Shown: positions 18,342 to 26,560 of the stretch, piece by piece
Numbering within the stretch: the stretch's first letter is position 1
How the letters are laid out: the number at the start of each line of letters is the position of its first letter
Assembly: GCF_900113045.1 (NCBI RefSeq)
Contig: NZ_FONY01000016.1
Location: 56,226-120,225, forward strand
Direction of reading: 5' to 3'
Source: Thermoflexibacter ruber
Lineage (GTDB): Bacteria > Bacteroidota > Bacteroidia > Cytophagales > Thermoflexibacteraceae
DNA: 64,000 nt
Program-made: the position numbers and the translations under genes
The notes under the pieces: generated by a model
The model's database searches: none
What the model saw: the letters and a program-made list of their open reading frames with translations, nothing else
What the model was told of the DNA's origin: nothing

Positions 18342-19397
18342 ATGTTACAGTTTATTCTGAAGAGGTTGGGGTATGGTCTTCTCGTCATCTTAGGAGTGAT
18401 GTTGGTAGTTTTTTTCATTTTTCATGCCTTGCCCGGCGACCCTGTAGAGGTATGTGCAGGCAAGCACCCAAGCAAAGAAGAAAGGGAACTACTCAACAAG
18501 GAATTTGGTTTTGACAAGCCTTTATTAGTACAGTTCTTTTTGTATCTCAATGATTTTTCACCCCTTTCTTTTCATGAAAACACTCCCGAAAATCAAAAAA
18601 AATACCGATTTCAGAAATTACTTAGCTTAGGAAGTAGTGCTTTTGTAATTAAGTTTCCGTATCTGCGACAATCCTGCCGTACCAATAGACAAGTGGCAGA
18701 GCAGTTGTTAGAAAATTTGGAGGGAACGCTTTGGCTTTCTCTTTCTGCTATTACCTTAGCCACTGTGTTGGGTATTTTCTTGGGTTTAGTCGCTGCACTG
18801 AAAAAAGGTACTTTTACCGATAATTTCATTGTAACTTCTTCGGTAGTTGGCTTTTCTACTCCTTCCTTTGTCATGGCAATCTTGATTTCTATTATTTTTG
18901 GTTATTACTTAGCAGACATCACAGGTTTGCCTATCAGGGGGCATTTTTTAGAACTCAAAGATAATGGAGAAAGAGTTTTCAGAATTAAGTATTTGATTTT
19001 ACCTACTATCACCTTAGCCCTTAGACCTTTGGCTATTATTATCCAACTTACGCGCAGTGCTATGATAGAAGTGCTATCGCAGGACTATATCCGCACAGCT
19101 CGCGCCAAGGGCTTACCTAAGTGGAGGATAGTAGGCAAACATGCCTTGAGAAATGCTCTGAATCCCGTAATTACTGCTGTTTCTGGTTGGTTTGCTGCCC
19201 TGATGACAGGAGCATTTTTCGTAGAGTACTTATTTAACCTCAAGGGTTTAGGCTACGTTACCATAGAAGCCGTAGATTACAGAGATTTTCCTATTGTGAT
19301 AGGAGCCACAGTCGTCATTGCTATTATTTTCGTGCTTATCAATATTATCGTAGATATTATCTATGCCTTGACCGACCCAAGAATTAGGCTAAGTTAA
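18342..19397 (+). CDS. Oligopeptide/dipeptide-type ABC transporter permease (DppB-like)
   Basis: This 351-aa inner-membrane permease opens with FILKRLGYGLLVILGVMLVV, then HALPGDPVEV and the periplasmic KEFGFDKPLLVQF segment seen in DppB/OppB. The ATPase-coupling EAA loop is present: YIRTARAKGLPKWRIVGKHA followed by LRNALNPVITAV. About six membrane helices are visible. The partner permease (DppC), binding protein and ATPases are not in this window, so the set must be split across the genome. The upstream spacing (68 bp) allows co-transcription with the DoxX-like gene, and the next gene starts 12 bp downstream. Confidence 0.92.
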   Translation: MLQFILKRLGYGLLVILGVMLVVFFIFHALPGDPVEVCAGKHPSKEERELLNKEFGFDKPLLVQFFLYLNDFSPLSFHENTPENQKKYRFQKLLSLGSSAFVIKFPYLRQSCRTNRQVAEQLLENLEGTLWLSLSAITLATVLGIFLGLVAALKKGTFTDNFIVTSSVVGFSTPSFVMAILISIIFGYYLADITGLPIRGHFLELKDNGERVFRIKYLILPTITLALRPLAIIIQLTRSAMIEVLSQDYIRTARAKGLPKWRIVGKHALRNALNPVITAVSGWFAALMTGAFFVEYLFNLKGLGYVTIEAVDYRDFPIVIGATVVIAIIFVLINIIVDIIYALTDPRIRLS

Positions 19398-19409
19398 ATT
19401 AACAAGAGT

Positions 19410-20216
19410 ATGAATCAAAACGAAATACCTATCTTACAACAGCCAGCGACTAACAATCCGTATATGAAAGCGGCAAGCCTCATCAGGCATCGTATTTTTT
19501 GGGATTTGCACGCTGAGTCTTGGCGTTCTCGCAGGCGGCTCAGAGCTATGCTTAATAAGTTCAAAGGAAAAAAATTAGTGATTCTATGCAATGGACCCAG
19601 TTTGCTCAAGGTAGATTTTGATTTGCTCATGCGGTCAGGAGTGCATACTTTTGGTCTAAATAAAATTAATTTGTTATTTGAAAAGACAAATTTCAGACCT
19701 TCCTTTATTGCCGCAGTCAATCATCTCGTCATAGAGCAGAACCAAGAATTTTATAATCAAACAGATATTCCTCTCTTTTTAGAAAGTTATGGAACAAAGT
19801 TCGTCAAATCTCGTAACAATGTAACTTTTATCAAAGAAACATACCACCCCGCTTTTGCAAGGGACTGTTCTGTAAGTGTTTATAGTGGCTTCACGGTAAC
19901 TTTTGTAGCGATGCAGTTAGCCTATCATTTTGGTTTTGAGCAAGTAGCCTTAGTAGGTTGCGACCACAACTTTGTTACCAAAGGACACGCTAACCAAGCC
20001 GTAGTTTCAGGAGAAACAGACCCCAATCACTTTGACCCTCGTTATTTTGCAGGTGGAGTAAAGTGGCATCTGCCTGACCTTTTCCAGAGCGAAGTTTCCT
20101 ATCAAATGGCAAAAGAAGTATATGAAGCCTCTGGCAGAAGAATATACAACTGCACAGAAGGAGGCAAATTAGAAATTTATGAAAGAATGTCTTTACAGGA
20201 TTTTTTGCATTTGTAG
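19410..20216 (+). CDS. MptE-like / DUF115-type protein (possible sugar-transfer enzyme)
   Basis: This 268-aa soluble protein carries a nucleotide-binding-like opening LVILCNGPSLLKVDFDLL and a later block LAYHFGFEQVALVGCDHNF, the layout of the 6-hydroxymethylpterin diphosphokinase MptE-like (DUF115) superfamily, which also includes proteins found in glycan and flagellin-glycosylation loci. The related CST-I sialyltransferases share the NGPS signature, so a glycosyltransferase-like role is possible. There is no signal peptide or membrane segment. It starts 12 bp after the ABC permease and is probably co-transcribed. The substrate is unknown; confidence is in the fold family rather than the function. 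Confidence 0.65.
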   Translation: MNQNEIPILQQPATNNPYMKAASLIRHRIFWDLHAESWRSRRRLRAMLNKFKGKKLVILCNGPSLLKVDFDLLMRSGVHTFGLNKINLLFEKTNFRPSFIAAVNHLVIEQNQEFYNQTDIPLFLESYGTKFVKSRNNVTFIKETYHPAFARDCSVSVYSGFTVTFVAMQLAYHFGFEQVALVGCDHNFVTKGHANQAVVSGETDPNHFDPRYFAGGVKWHLPDLFQSEVSYQMAKEVYEASGRRIYNCTEGGKLEIYERMSLQDFLHL

Positions 20217-20386
20217 TTGGCGTTTTTCTTTTTTATTTTTAAATTCGTTTTCTATTGGATATTTCCACCATCTCAGTTTAATAAAAAACTAAGTTTCCAA
20301 ATAGTAAATCAAGTTGCATAAAGGAGTATAAAAACTCTTCCCCCATAGTTTATACATTAAAAATCAATCATTTAACTTGCTAAAAT

Positions 20387-20890
20387 ATGGCAAAAAATCT
20401 TCTCTTAGTTAGACATGCAGAAGCAGAAACCCCTTACATAGGTCAAAGAGATTTTGACAGAGAAATTACCTCGCATGGTATCATTTCTGCTTCGCAAACA
20501 GGCAGAAAACTCAAAGAAATAGGCTTTAAACCTGATATTGTGCTAACAAGTGCAGCACACAGAGCCAAAGCAACAGCCATGCTTCTTTCCGAGCAGGTGG
20601 GCTTTCCCGTAGAAAGCATACAAGAGTCAGAAGAAATATACAGTTGCAATCTCAAAGTACTATTAGACTATGTGAATAATATCAACGATAGATACCAAAC
20701 GGCTCTTTTGGTAAATCATAATCCTAATATTACCTATTTAGCGGAGTATCTGACAGGCGAATCTATCTATGGTGGGTTCAATCTGTTAGGAATTGCTAAT
20801 ATTACTTTTGACTTAGACCAATGGAAATTAATCGGGCAGAATACAGGAAAATTATTGTGGTATAAGGAACTATATGAGCCTCGTTCGTGA
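20387..20890 (+). CDS. SixA-type histidine phosphatase
   Basis: This 167-aa protein is the size of SixA. The phosphohistidine motif LLVRHAEAE holds R9 and H10; ILTSAAHRAKATA (here VLTSAAHRAKATA) is the second family block, and the second catalytic histidine sits in LLVNHNPNITYL. SixA-like enzymes remove phosphate from phosphohistidine or act on small phosphoesters in the cytoplasm. It lies 170 bp after the MptE-like gene, in an AT-rich gap with no clear terminator, and 30 bp before the hemolysin III-type gene, so the latter pair may form an operon. Its partner is unknown. Confidence 0.9.
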   Translation: MAKNLLLVRHAEAETPYIGQRDFDREITSHGIISASQTGRKLKEIGFKPDIVLTSAAHRAKATAMLLSEQVGFPVESIQESEEIYSCNLKVLLDYVNNINDRYQTALLVNHNPNITYLAEYLTGESIYGGFNLLGIANITFDLDQWKLIGQNTGKLLWYKELYEPRS

Positions 20891-20920
20891 TAATAAAGTA
20901 TATACTGACTTTTAAATCTA

Positions 20921-21580
20921 ATGGAAAAAATAGTAAAGAAACAAGAATTAGCCAATGCTCTTACACACGGCTTGGGGGCAGTACTTAGCATCGTGGGGCT
21001 AATAGTGTTGCTCATAGATGCAATCAGCAAGCATGATAATAAACTTTTTGTTAGCTTTTTGATATACGGAGTGGGAATTAGCTTCCTTTTTACAGCCTCT
21101 ACCTTGTACCATAGCCTACATAGACCTAAGATAAAAAAAATCATGCAAATCCTTGACCATGTCGGTATTTATTTGATGATAGCTGGGACTTACACCCCAT
21201 TTGCTATGGTTTCCCTGCAAAAATCTTGGGGAGATTTATTACTTATTCTGATTTGGGCTATGGCAGGAGCAGGTATTATCTTCAAGCTATTTTTTACAGG
21301 CAGATTTAAAAAGCTATCTACATTTATCTACTTGGCTATGGGCTGGTTAGCTATTTTTGCTCTGAAACCTATGCTCCAATACATTCACTTTAACGGCATG
21401 ATACTCATTTTGGCAGGTGGTTTATGCTTCTCCATAGGTGTTTTTTTCTATCTGAGAGATACCAAATACATTTATAATCACGCCATTTGGCACCTGTTCG
21501 TATTAGCTGGCGGGGCTTGCCATTATTTTGCAGTCCTATTTTATACTCAACCTGCTACTACTATGGTGCTTGTTCCTTAG
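20921..21580 (+). CDS. Hemolysin III / PAQR-type membrane protein
   Basis: This 219-aa protein has seven hydrophobic segments and the hallmark residues of the hemolysin III (TrhA/YqfA) family: NALTHGLGAVL in helix 1, STLYHSL with SxxxH, DHVGIYLMIAGTYTPF, and HAIWHLFVLAGGACHYFAV with the final HxxxH. These Ser/His/Asp positions bind metal in PAQR relatives, which are probably ceramidase-like hydrolases or regulators of membrane composition. The 'hemolysin' name does not imply toxicity. It follows SixA by 30 bp. Confidence 0.9.
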   Translation: MEKIVKKQELANALTHGLGAVLSIVGLIVLLIDAISKHDNKLFVSFLIYGVGISFLFTASTLYHSLHRPKIKKIMQILDHVGIYLMIAGTYTPFAMVSLQKSWGDLLLILIWAMAGAGIIFKLFFTGRFKKLSTFIYLAMGWLAIFALKPMLQYIHFNGMILILAGGLCFSIGVFFYLRDTKYIYNHAIWHLFVLAGGACHYFAVLFYTQPATTMVLVP

Positions 21581-21599
21581 AAATACAAAAGTTTTATAT

Positions 21600-21607
21600 T
21601 AAATTTG
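21600..21607 (+). promoter_or_regulatory. Candidate -7 box for the restriction-modification pair
   Basis: TAAATTTG is a perfect -7 box, 44 nt before the methyltransferase ATG. The -33 side is weak: only TTAG at 21577-21580 lies at the right spacing (19 nt), with a true TTG 27 nt away. Confidence 0.4.
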
Positions 21608-21651
21608 TAGCATGGTAACGAAGTCAAATGTTCCCAATTATTTAGGAAAAT

Positions 21652-22533
21652 ATGCAAATTTTTGAAAATCAAGGACATAAAATTATTCAAGCTGACTGTA
21701 TAGAAGCCTTGCAAACGCAAATTTGTGATAATTCTGTGGATTTGATTTTTGCAGACCCACCTTATAATATTGGCAAAGACTTTAATGGACTTGCTGACAA
21801 GTGGGAAACAGAAGAAAGTTATTTGGAATGGTGCTATGAATGGTTGGATTTGTGCATTGCTAAACTCAAAAATAATGGTAGTATGTATGTGATGACGGCT
21901 ACCCAATTTATGCCGTTTTTTGATATTTATTTGCGTAAAAAAGTAAGCATTATTTCCCGAATTGTTTGGTATTACGATAGTTCAGGCGTACAGGCAAAAA
22001 ACAAGTACGGTTCTTTGTATGAGCCTATTTTATTTTGTGTGAAAGACGAAAAAAACTATACCTTTAACAGCGAGGCAATTTTGGTTGAGGCTAAAACAGG
22101 TTCAAAACGAAAATTAATAGATTACCGTAAAAATCCACCACAACCTTACAACACCGAAAAAGTTGCGGGTAATGTGTGGGAATTTCCTCGTGTGCGGTAT
22201 CGTATGCCCGAATACGAAAATCACCCTACACAAAAACCTATGGCACTATTGGAACGAATTATTAAGGCGAGTTCTAATGAAAACGACTTGGTTTTAGACC
22301 CTTTTTCGGGTACATTTACCACTTGTGCGGTAGCCCAAATGCTCAACAGACATTCAGTAGGCATAGAAATACAAGAGGAATATGTAAAAATTGGCTTGCG
22401 TAGACTTGGGTTACAAAATGAGTATCAAGGCGAAAAATTGCTAAAAGAATTGAAAAGTTACGAAAAGCCAAGCAATGAATTGGCTCTAAAATTATTTGAA
22501 CCGAATGGAACAAGCATTTACGGAAACCATTAA
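21652..22533 (+). CDS. DNA adenine methyltransferase, YhdJ-like (probable ATGCAT specificity)
   Basis: This 293-aa beta-class N6-adenine methyltransferase has motif IV (DPPYNIGKDF) at residues 35-44, and the SAM-binding motif (LDPFSGTFTTCAVA) near residue 216, in the order of the beta group. Long stretches such as WYYDSSGVQAKNKYGSLYEP, EAILVEAKTGSKRKLIDYRK and FPRVRYRMPEYENHPTQKP match, from memory, the E. coli orphan enzyme YhdJ (M.EcoKII), which methylates ATGCAT. The endonuclease gene overlaps its 3' end, so this is a working Type II pair rather than an orphan. It protects host DNA by methylating the recognition site. Confidence 0.93.
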   Translation: MQIFENQGHKIIQADCIEALQTQICDNSVDLIFADPPYNIGKDFNGLADKWETEESYLEWCYEWLDLCIAKLKNNGSMYVMTATQFMPFFDIYLRKKVSIISRIVWYYDSSGVQAKNKYGSLYEPILFCVKDEKNYTFNSEAILVEAKTGSKRKLIDYRKNPPQPYNTEKVAGNVWEFPRVRYRMPEYENHPTQKPMALLERIIKASSNENDLVLDPFSGTFTTCAVAQMLNRHSVGIEIQEEYVKIGLRRLGLQNEYQGEKLLKELKSYEKPSNELALKLFEPNGTSIYGNH

Positions 22534-23605
22534 GGTTGTTTTGAAAAAACACTTTGGCAAACAATCCGAAGAAGTTTTTGAAAACAGCCAACTTTTGCAA
22601 TATCTCAATCAAAAAACAAAATCGGCAAATAGAGGGGCAAAAGCAAGAGGAAGTTTTGCTAATTTGTATGCTATTTATGTATTGGTAGAGGACTATTTAG
22701 CCAATGATTTTCAAAATCGTAAAGGCGAATATACTGATTATGAAGGTGCTTTATATACAAAGCTATTCCAAAGACAAAAGACATTACCTTTTGGAAATAA
22801 ATTACAAAATCATGCATTGAATAACAGAGTAAATGCAGAATTTCAAAAGTTTTTCCCTACTTCTGGACACACTCCCATTTTGCGAAATTTGGAAACAAAT
22901 AGGTATTGGATAAATGAAAAGTTACTGATTTACAAGGATTTAAACTTGTCAAAGACAATTATTGAAATCATAGACGAGTATATTAAAGCCAAACAAGATG
23001 CTTTTCAAAAGTTTATTCAGACTTGTGAAACTTTACAAGAAATAGAAAACTCAGAACCTCAAAAAGTACAAAGTTTTATTTTAGGGTTGCTTGCTCCAAA
23101 CATTGATGCGAGGCTTTTTGAAATCGTGAGTTATGCTATTTTGAAGTATTACTACCACGACCAAGTGATTTATTTTGGTTTTGAATTGGACAAACTGAGC
23201 AAGGAAAATTTGAAACTTTACAAAACAGGTAGAACCAATGCCAACGATGGTGGAATTGACTTTGTAATGAAACCTTTGGGCAGATTTTTCCAAGTTACTG
23301 AAACTTTGGACGTAAAAAAATATTTTTTAGACATTGACAAAACGGAAAGGTATCCCATTACTTTCGTCATAAAGTCTGAAAAAACTACGCAAGAGTTATT
23401 AGACAAACTCAGAAATAACGCAATAGAATGGTACTCGGCAAAGGCTATTGTTGAAAAATATATGGCTTGTATTGAGGGAATTATCAATATTTCTACCCTC
23501 ATTGAAAGATACAAAACTGTGGTTCAGCAAGGTTACTTGAATGAAATTTTATCTGAAATCATCAAACAAAGTAAGATAGAGTTTAACTACGAGGTCAATT
23601 TCTAA
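22505..23605 (+). CDS. Putative Type II restriction endonuclease partner
   Basis: This 366-aa protein (ATG at 22505, MEQAFTETIKVV) overlaps the methyltransferase stop by 29 bp, the classic layout of a Type II system. It has no recognised close family. Around residues 247-266 it reads DGGIDFVMKPLGRFFQVTE, which looks like a PD-(D/E)XK-type core in which D252 and the Gln-Val-Thr-Glu strand would hold the metal; glutamate stands where lysine is usual. It should cut at the site methylated by its partner, proposed as ATGCAT. A TTG codon 9 bp upstream could extend the frame but adds only MNR. AT-rich codons, like its partner, suggest transfer. Confidence 0.78.
   Translation: MEQAFTETIKVVLKKHFGKQSEEVFENSQLLQYLNQKTKSANRGAKARGSFANLYAIYVLVEDYLANDFQNRKGEYTDYEGALYTKLFQRQKTLPFGNKLQNHALNNRVNAEFQKFFPTSGHTPILRNLETNRYWINEKLLIYKDLNLSKTIIEIIDEYIKAKQDAFQKFIQTCETLQEIENSEPQKVQSFILGLLAPNIDARLFEIVSYAILKYYYHDQVIYFGFELDKLSKENLKLYKTGRTNANDGGIDFVMKPLGRFFQVTETLDVKKYFLDIDKTERYPITFVIKSEKTTQELLDKLRNNAIEWYSAKAIVEKYMACIEGIINISTLIERYKTVVQQGYLNEILSEIIKQSKIEFNYEVNF
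22812..22817. other. Only ATGCAT hexamer found in the window
   Basis: Scanning all 64 kb by eye I found a single ATGCAT, here inside the endonuclease coding sequence. The palindrome reads the same on both strands, and it is the proposed target of the adjacent methyltransferase. Confidence 0.75.
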
Positions 23606-23663
23606 ATCATACAAAAAACAAACTTTATTTATTATTTTAACAAGGATTAATCCTAAAAAAAAC

Positions 23664-24209
23664 TTGAATACTTACAATAAAATACTGATAATTAGCTTAT
23701 TTCTGTTTGTTTTGAGTGGCTGCGGGGACTCTCAAAATATAGGAAAAAAAGAAGTACAAAAATATACGGGACCTATGGTAGAGTTTGACAGTGTGCATAC
23801 GCTTTACAGCCAAGATGCTACACTCAGAATCAAACTTTATGGGAATAAGCAGATAGTTCTCCAGTCTGGAGATATTTTGTACCCTAAGGGCGTTCTGGTC
23901 AATATGTATAATGCACAAGGTGTCAAAACTACTATTTTGAAGGCTGATTCTGGTCGGTATGAGAAAAACCTAAGAATATACAGGGCGTATGGGAATGTAG
24001 AGGTCGTCAATATAGAGCAGCAGCAGACACTTTACTCTAATCAAATGAACTGGGACCAAAATAAAAGAGAAATTTCTACCGAAGATAGCATTAAGATAGT
24101 TACCCCTGAAGAAATTTTATATGGTGTAGGTTTGGTTTCTAATGATGAATTTAGTAAATATCGGATTAAATACCCAACAGGGGTTTTCAAAGTCAAAGAT
24201 AACGAATGA
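23664..24209 (+). CDS. lptC: LPS export periplasmic protein LptC
   Basis: This 181-aa lipoprotein carries LISLFLFVLSGCGDSQ, with a good lipobox LSGC. The rest is an LptC/OstA-like beta-jellyroll: SGDILYPKGVLVNMYN, TILKADSGRYEKNLRIYRAYGNVEVVN, LYSNQMNWDQNKREISTEDSIKIVT, the repeating strand pattern of the Lpt bridge proteins. It should link LptB2FG in the inner membrane to LptA and the outer-membrane LptD. The start codon is TTG, since no ATG lies upstream of the lipobox in frame. It overlaps the next gene by 4 bp (ATGA), so it begins an operon. Confidence 0.85.
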   Translation: MNTYNKILIISLFLFVLSGCGDSQNIGKKEVQKYTGPMVEFDSVHTLYSQDATLRIKLYGNKQIVLQSGDILYPKGVLVNMYNAQGVKTTILKADSGRYEKNLRIYRAYGNVEVVNIEQQQTLYSNQMNWDQNKREISTEDSIKIVTPEEILYGVGLVSNDEFSKYRIKYPTGVFKVKDNE

Positions 24210-24472
24210 AACTCGTAGATACACTTATTCTCTCCGCCTCGGTCGCCTTGTTTATTATTGGAGTCCACCAACTCTTCGTTCTGAGCAAAACAGGCATGAT
24301 GACTGCTATTATGGGCAGTTACTGGCTTTTTATGCTGGTAGCGGGTTTGTTGTTTTGGTATAGGCTGAGGCGAGCAAAAGAAAAGAATATGGACAATCAA
24401 CAGAGCTTCATTTCAGATAATAAATCAAGAGTAAGTCAAACCTCCAAAAATAAACAGCGCAAGAAAAAATAA
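24206..24472 (+). CDS. Small two-helix membrane protein
   Basis: This 88-aa protein begins within the lptC stop (ATGA overlap), so translation is probably coupled. It has two membrane segments (LILSASVALFIIGVHQLFVL and SYWLFMLVAGLLFWYRL) and a basic, Ser/Lys-rich tail ending QRKKK, expected in the cytoplasm. I do not recognise a named family. Its fixed place between lptC and the CorC-like gene suggests a conserved Bacteroidota cluster, but a function in LPS transport is only a guess from position. Confidence 0.8.
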   Translation: MKLVDTLILSASVALFIIGVHQLFVLSKTGMMTAIMGSYWLFMLVAGLLFWYRLRRAKEKNMDNQQSFISDNKSRVSQTSKNKQRKKK

Positions 24473-24494
24473 TTTTACACTTTACTACTAAGCA

Positions 24495-25781
24495 ATGAGT
24501 TTTGCAACCATAGTTATTATTCTTTCATTAGCCTTCTCCGCTTTTTTTTCAGGGGTAGAGTTAGCCTTTGTATCAGCTAATCGTTTGCATATTGCTTTGC
24601 AAAGAAAAAAGGGCAAGTTCTGGGCAGAAATTATTTCCCAACTCATAGAAAAACCCTCCCTTTTTGTAACTTCTATGCTGATAGGAAATACTATATCGCT
24701 TACTGTGTATAGTATCTACATGGCACAGATTTTTGACCCGTATATTAAATCATTCATAGAAACCTACGTCCAACTGCCCCAAGGTGCCAAAGACACGCTT
24801 ACGCTCATCGTTCAGGCTCTTTATTCTACGGCTATTGTATTGGCATTAGCAGAGTTTTTGCCCAAAGCTATTTCTTTAATCAATCCTGAGAAATTGCTTG
24901 CTATTGCAGCAGTTCCTATTAACTTTATTTATAAGCTACTTTATCCTTTTGTGTATGTCATATTGAATACCTGCCGTTTTGTCATTACTAAGATTATTAA
25001 AATGGAGTATATAGAGGCAAAGCCTGTTTTTGGACTCACAGACCTGACACATTACATTCACAATTTGAGTATAGATGAGAATAACAGGGCAGAAGTAGAT
25101 GCTAAAATTTTTTCAAATGCCCTCAAATTCAAGTCAGTGAAGGTAAGGGAGTGCATGATACCACGAACAGAGATTATTGGCATAGATAAAAGTGAGGGGA
25201 TAGAGGCTCTCAAGAAATTAATGACAGAATCAGGACACTCTAAAGTGATTGTTTACGAAGAAGCAATAGATAATGTAGTGGGGTATGTACACGCCTTAGC
25301 CTTGTTCAGAAAGCCTGAAAGCATAGATAGTATCCTCACGCCCATTATTATAGTGCCTGAAACGATGTCGGCAAACGCACTCATGCTTGACTTTATCAAT
25401 GGGCACAAAAGCATGGCATTGGTAGTAGATGAGTTTGGGGGAACTTCAGGTATAGTAACCATCGAGGACTTGATGGAAGAAATTTTTGGAGAAATAGACG
25501 ATGAATACGATACAGATGAAAACAATATTCAGCAGATAGACGAGGCTAACTACATTCTCAATGCTCGTCTTGAAATTGACTATCTGAACGACCTCTACCA
25601 ATGGAATATCCCCAAAGGTGATTATGATACGCTGGGCGGATACATTATTTCTATTACGGAGAGTATCCCTCAAATCGATGAGCAGATAGAAACACCCAAA
25701 TTTACCTTTACCGTGTTATCTATGCAAGATGCTCGCATTGACAAAGTGAAAATGACCATTAAACAAGCAGAAGAAAGCTAA
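24495..25781 (+). CDS. CNNM/CorC-type transporter (DUF21-CBS-CorC domains)
   Basis: This 428-aa protein has a DUF21 membrane domain (residues ~1-170, FFSGVELAFVSANRLHIAL), then a CBS pair (about 195-320; VRECMIPRTEIIGI, ALVVDEFGGTSGIVTIEDLMEEIFGEIDDE) and a C-terminal CorC/HlyC domain (NYILNARLEIDYLNDLYQW). Members are implicated in Mg2+/Co2+ efflux; in Bacteroidota the paralogue GldE has the same architecture, so a GldE-like role cannot be excluded. It lies 22 bp after the small membrane protein and 1 bp before the MBL-hydrolase. Confidence 0.88.
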   Translation: MSFATIVIILSLAFSAFFSGVELAFVSANRLHIALQRKKGKFWAEIISQLIEKPSLFVTSMLIGNTISLTVYSIYMAQIFDPYIKSFIETYVQLPQGAKDTLTLIVQALYSTAIVLALAEFLPKAISLINPEKLLAIAAVPINFIYKLLYPFVYVILNTCRFVITKIIKMEYIEAKPVFGLTDLTHYIHNLSIDENNRAEVDAKIFSNALKFKSVKVRECMIPRTEIIGIDKSEGIEALKKLMTESGHSKVIVYEEAIDNVVGYVHALALFRKPESIDSILTPIIIVPETMSANALMLDFINGHKSMALVVDEFGGTSGIVTIEDLMEEIFGEIDDEYDTDENNIQQIDEANYILNARLEIDYLNDLYQWNIPKGDYDTLGGYIISITESIPQIDEQIETPKFTFTVLSMQDARIDKVKMTIKQAEES

Positions 25782-25782
25782 A

Positions 25783-26544
25783 ATGAAAGTCAGATTTCTG
25801 GGTACAGGTACTTCGCAAGGAATCCCTGTCATTGCTTGTGAATGTAAAGTGTGTAAATCTTTAGATTTTAGAGATAAAAGGCTTCGTACTTCTATACAAA
25901 TTGAGGTGGATGGGCTGAGTATCGTAATAGATACAGGTCCTGATTTTCGTCAGCAGATGCTATCTGCTCACATTACCCAGTTAGATGCTGTCCTATTTAC
26001 TCACGAACACAAAGACCACACGGCAGGATTAGATGACATCAGAGCATACAATTTCAAAGACGACCGCGATATGCCCGTCTATGCTATGGAAAGGGTAGCA
26101 AACAAAATCAGGCAAGTATTTGATTATATTTTTGCAGAACACAAATACCCTGGTATCCCCAGAGTAGTGCTTCATTCCATAGAAAATGCCCCTTTTTACA
26201 TCAATCAGACCCAAATTATACCTATTGAGGTTATGCACTACAAACTACCTGTTTTTGGATTTCGCATAGAGGATTTTACTTATATTACCGATGCTAAAAC
26301 AGTGGCAGAGAAAGAAATAGAAAAAATAAGAGGAAGTAAGATATTAGTAGTCAATGCACTAAGAAAAGAAGAACACCTTTCCCACTTTAATTTGGAGCAG
26401 GCATTGGATTTTATCCATAAAATAAAACCACAGAAGGCTTTTCTGACTCACCTGAGCCATAACATGGGCTTGCATAAAAAAGTCTCGGCAGAGCTTCCTG
26501 ACAATGTATTTATTGCGTATGATGGATTAGAGATAAACTGTTAA
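25783..26544 (+). CDS. MBL-fold metal-dependent hydrolase (PhnP-like)
   Basis: This 253-aa metallo-beta-lactamase-fold enzyme starts FLGTGTSQGIPVIACECKVC, a glycine-rich opening with paired cysteines (CECKVC) as in PhnP-type phosphodiesterases, which bind an extra zinc. The metal motif HxHxDH is FTHEHKDHTAG, and the later His/Asp ligands are in the C-terminal half (VEVMHYKLP-like and LTHLSHNMG). It begins 1 bp after the CorC-like gene and ends the four-gene operon. The natural substrate is probably a cyclic or phosphodiester nucleotide but cannot be fixed. Confidence 0.88.
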   Translation: MKVRFLGTGTSQGIPVIACECKVCKSLDFRDKRLRTSIQIEVDGLSIVIDTGPDFRQQMLSAHITQLDAVLFTHEHKDHTAGLDDIRAYNFKDDRDMPVYAMERVANKIRQVFDYIFAEHKYPGIPRVVLHSIENAPFYINQTQIIPIEVMHYKLPVFGFRIEDFTYITDAKTVAEKEIEKIRGSKILVVNALRKEEHLSHFNLEQALDFIHKIKPQKAFLTHLSHNMGLHKKVSAELPDNVFIAYDGLEINC

Positions 26545-26560
26545 GTTATAATCGTATTTT

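Noticed and set aside
20921..21580. True hemolysin or virulence factor
   Set aside because: The sequence is the PAQR-type membrane family; the historical name does not indicate lysis.
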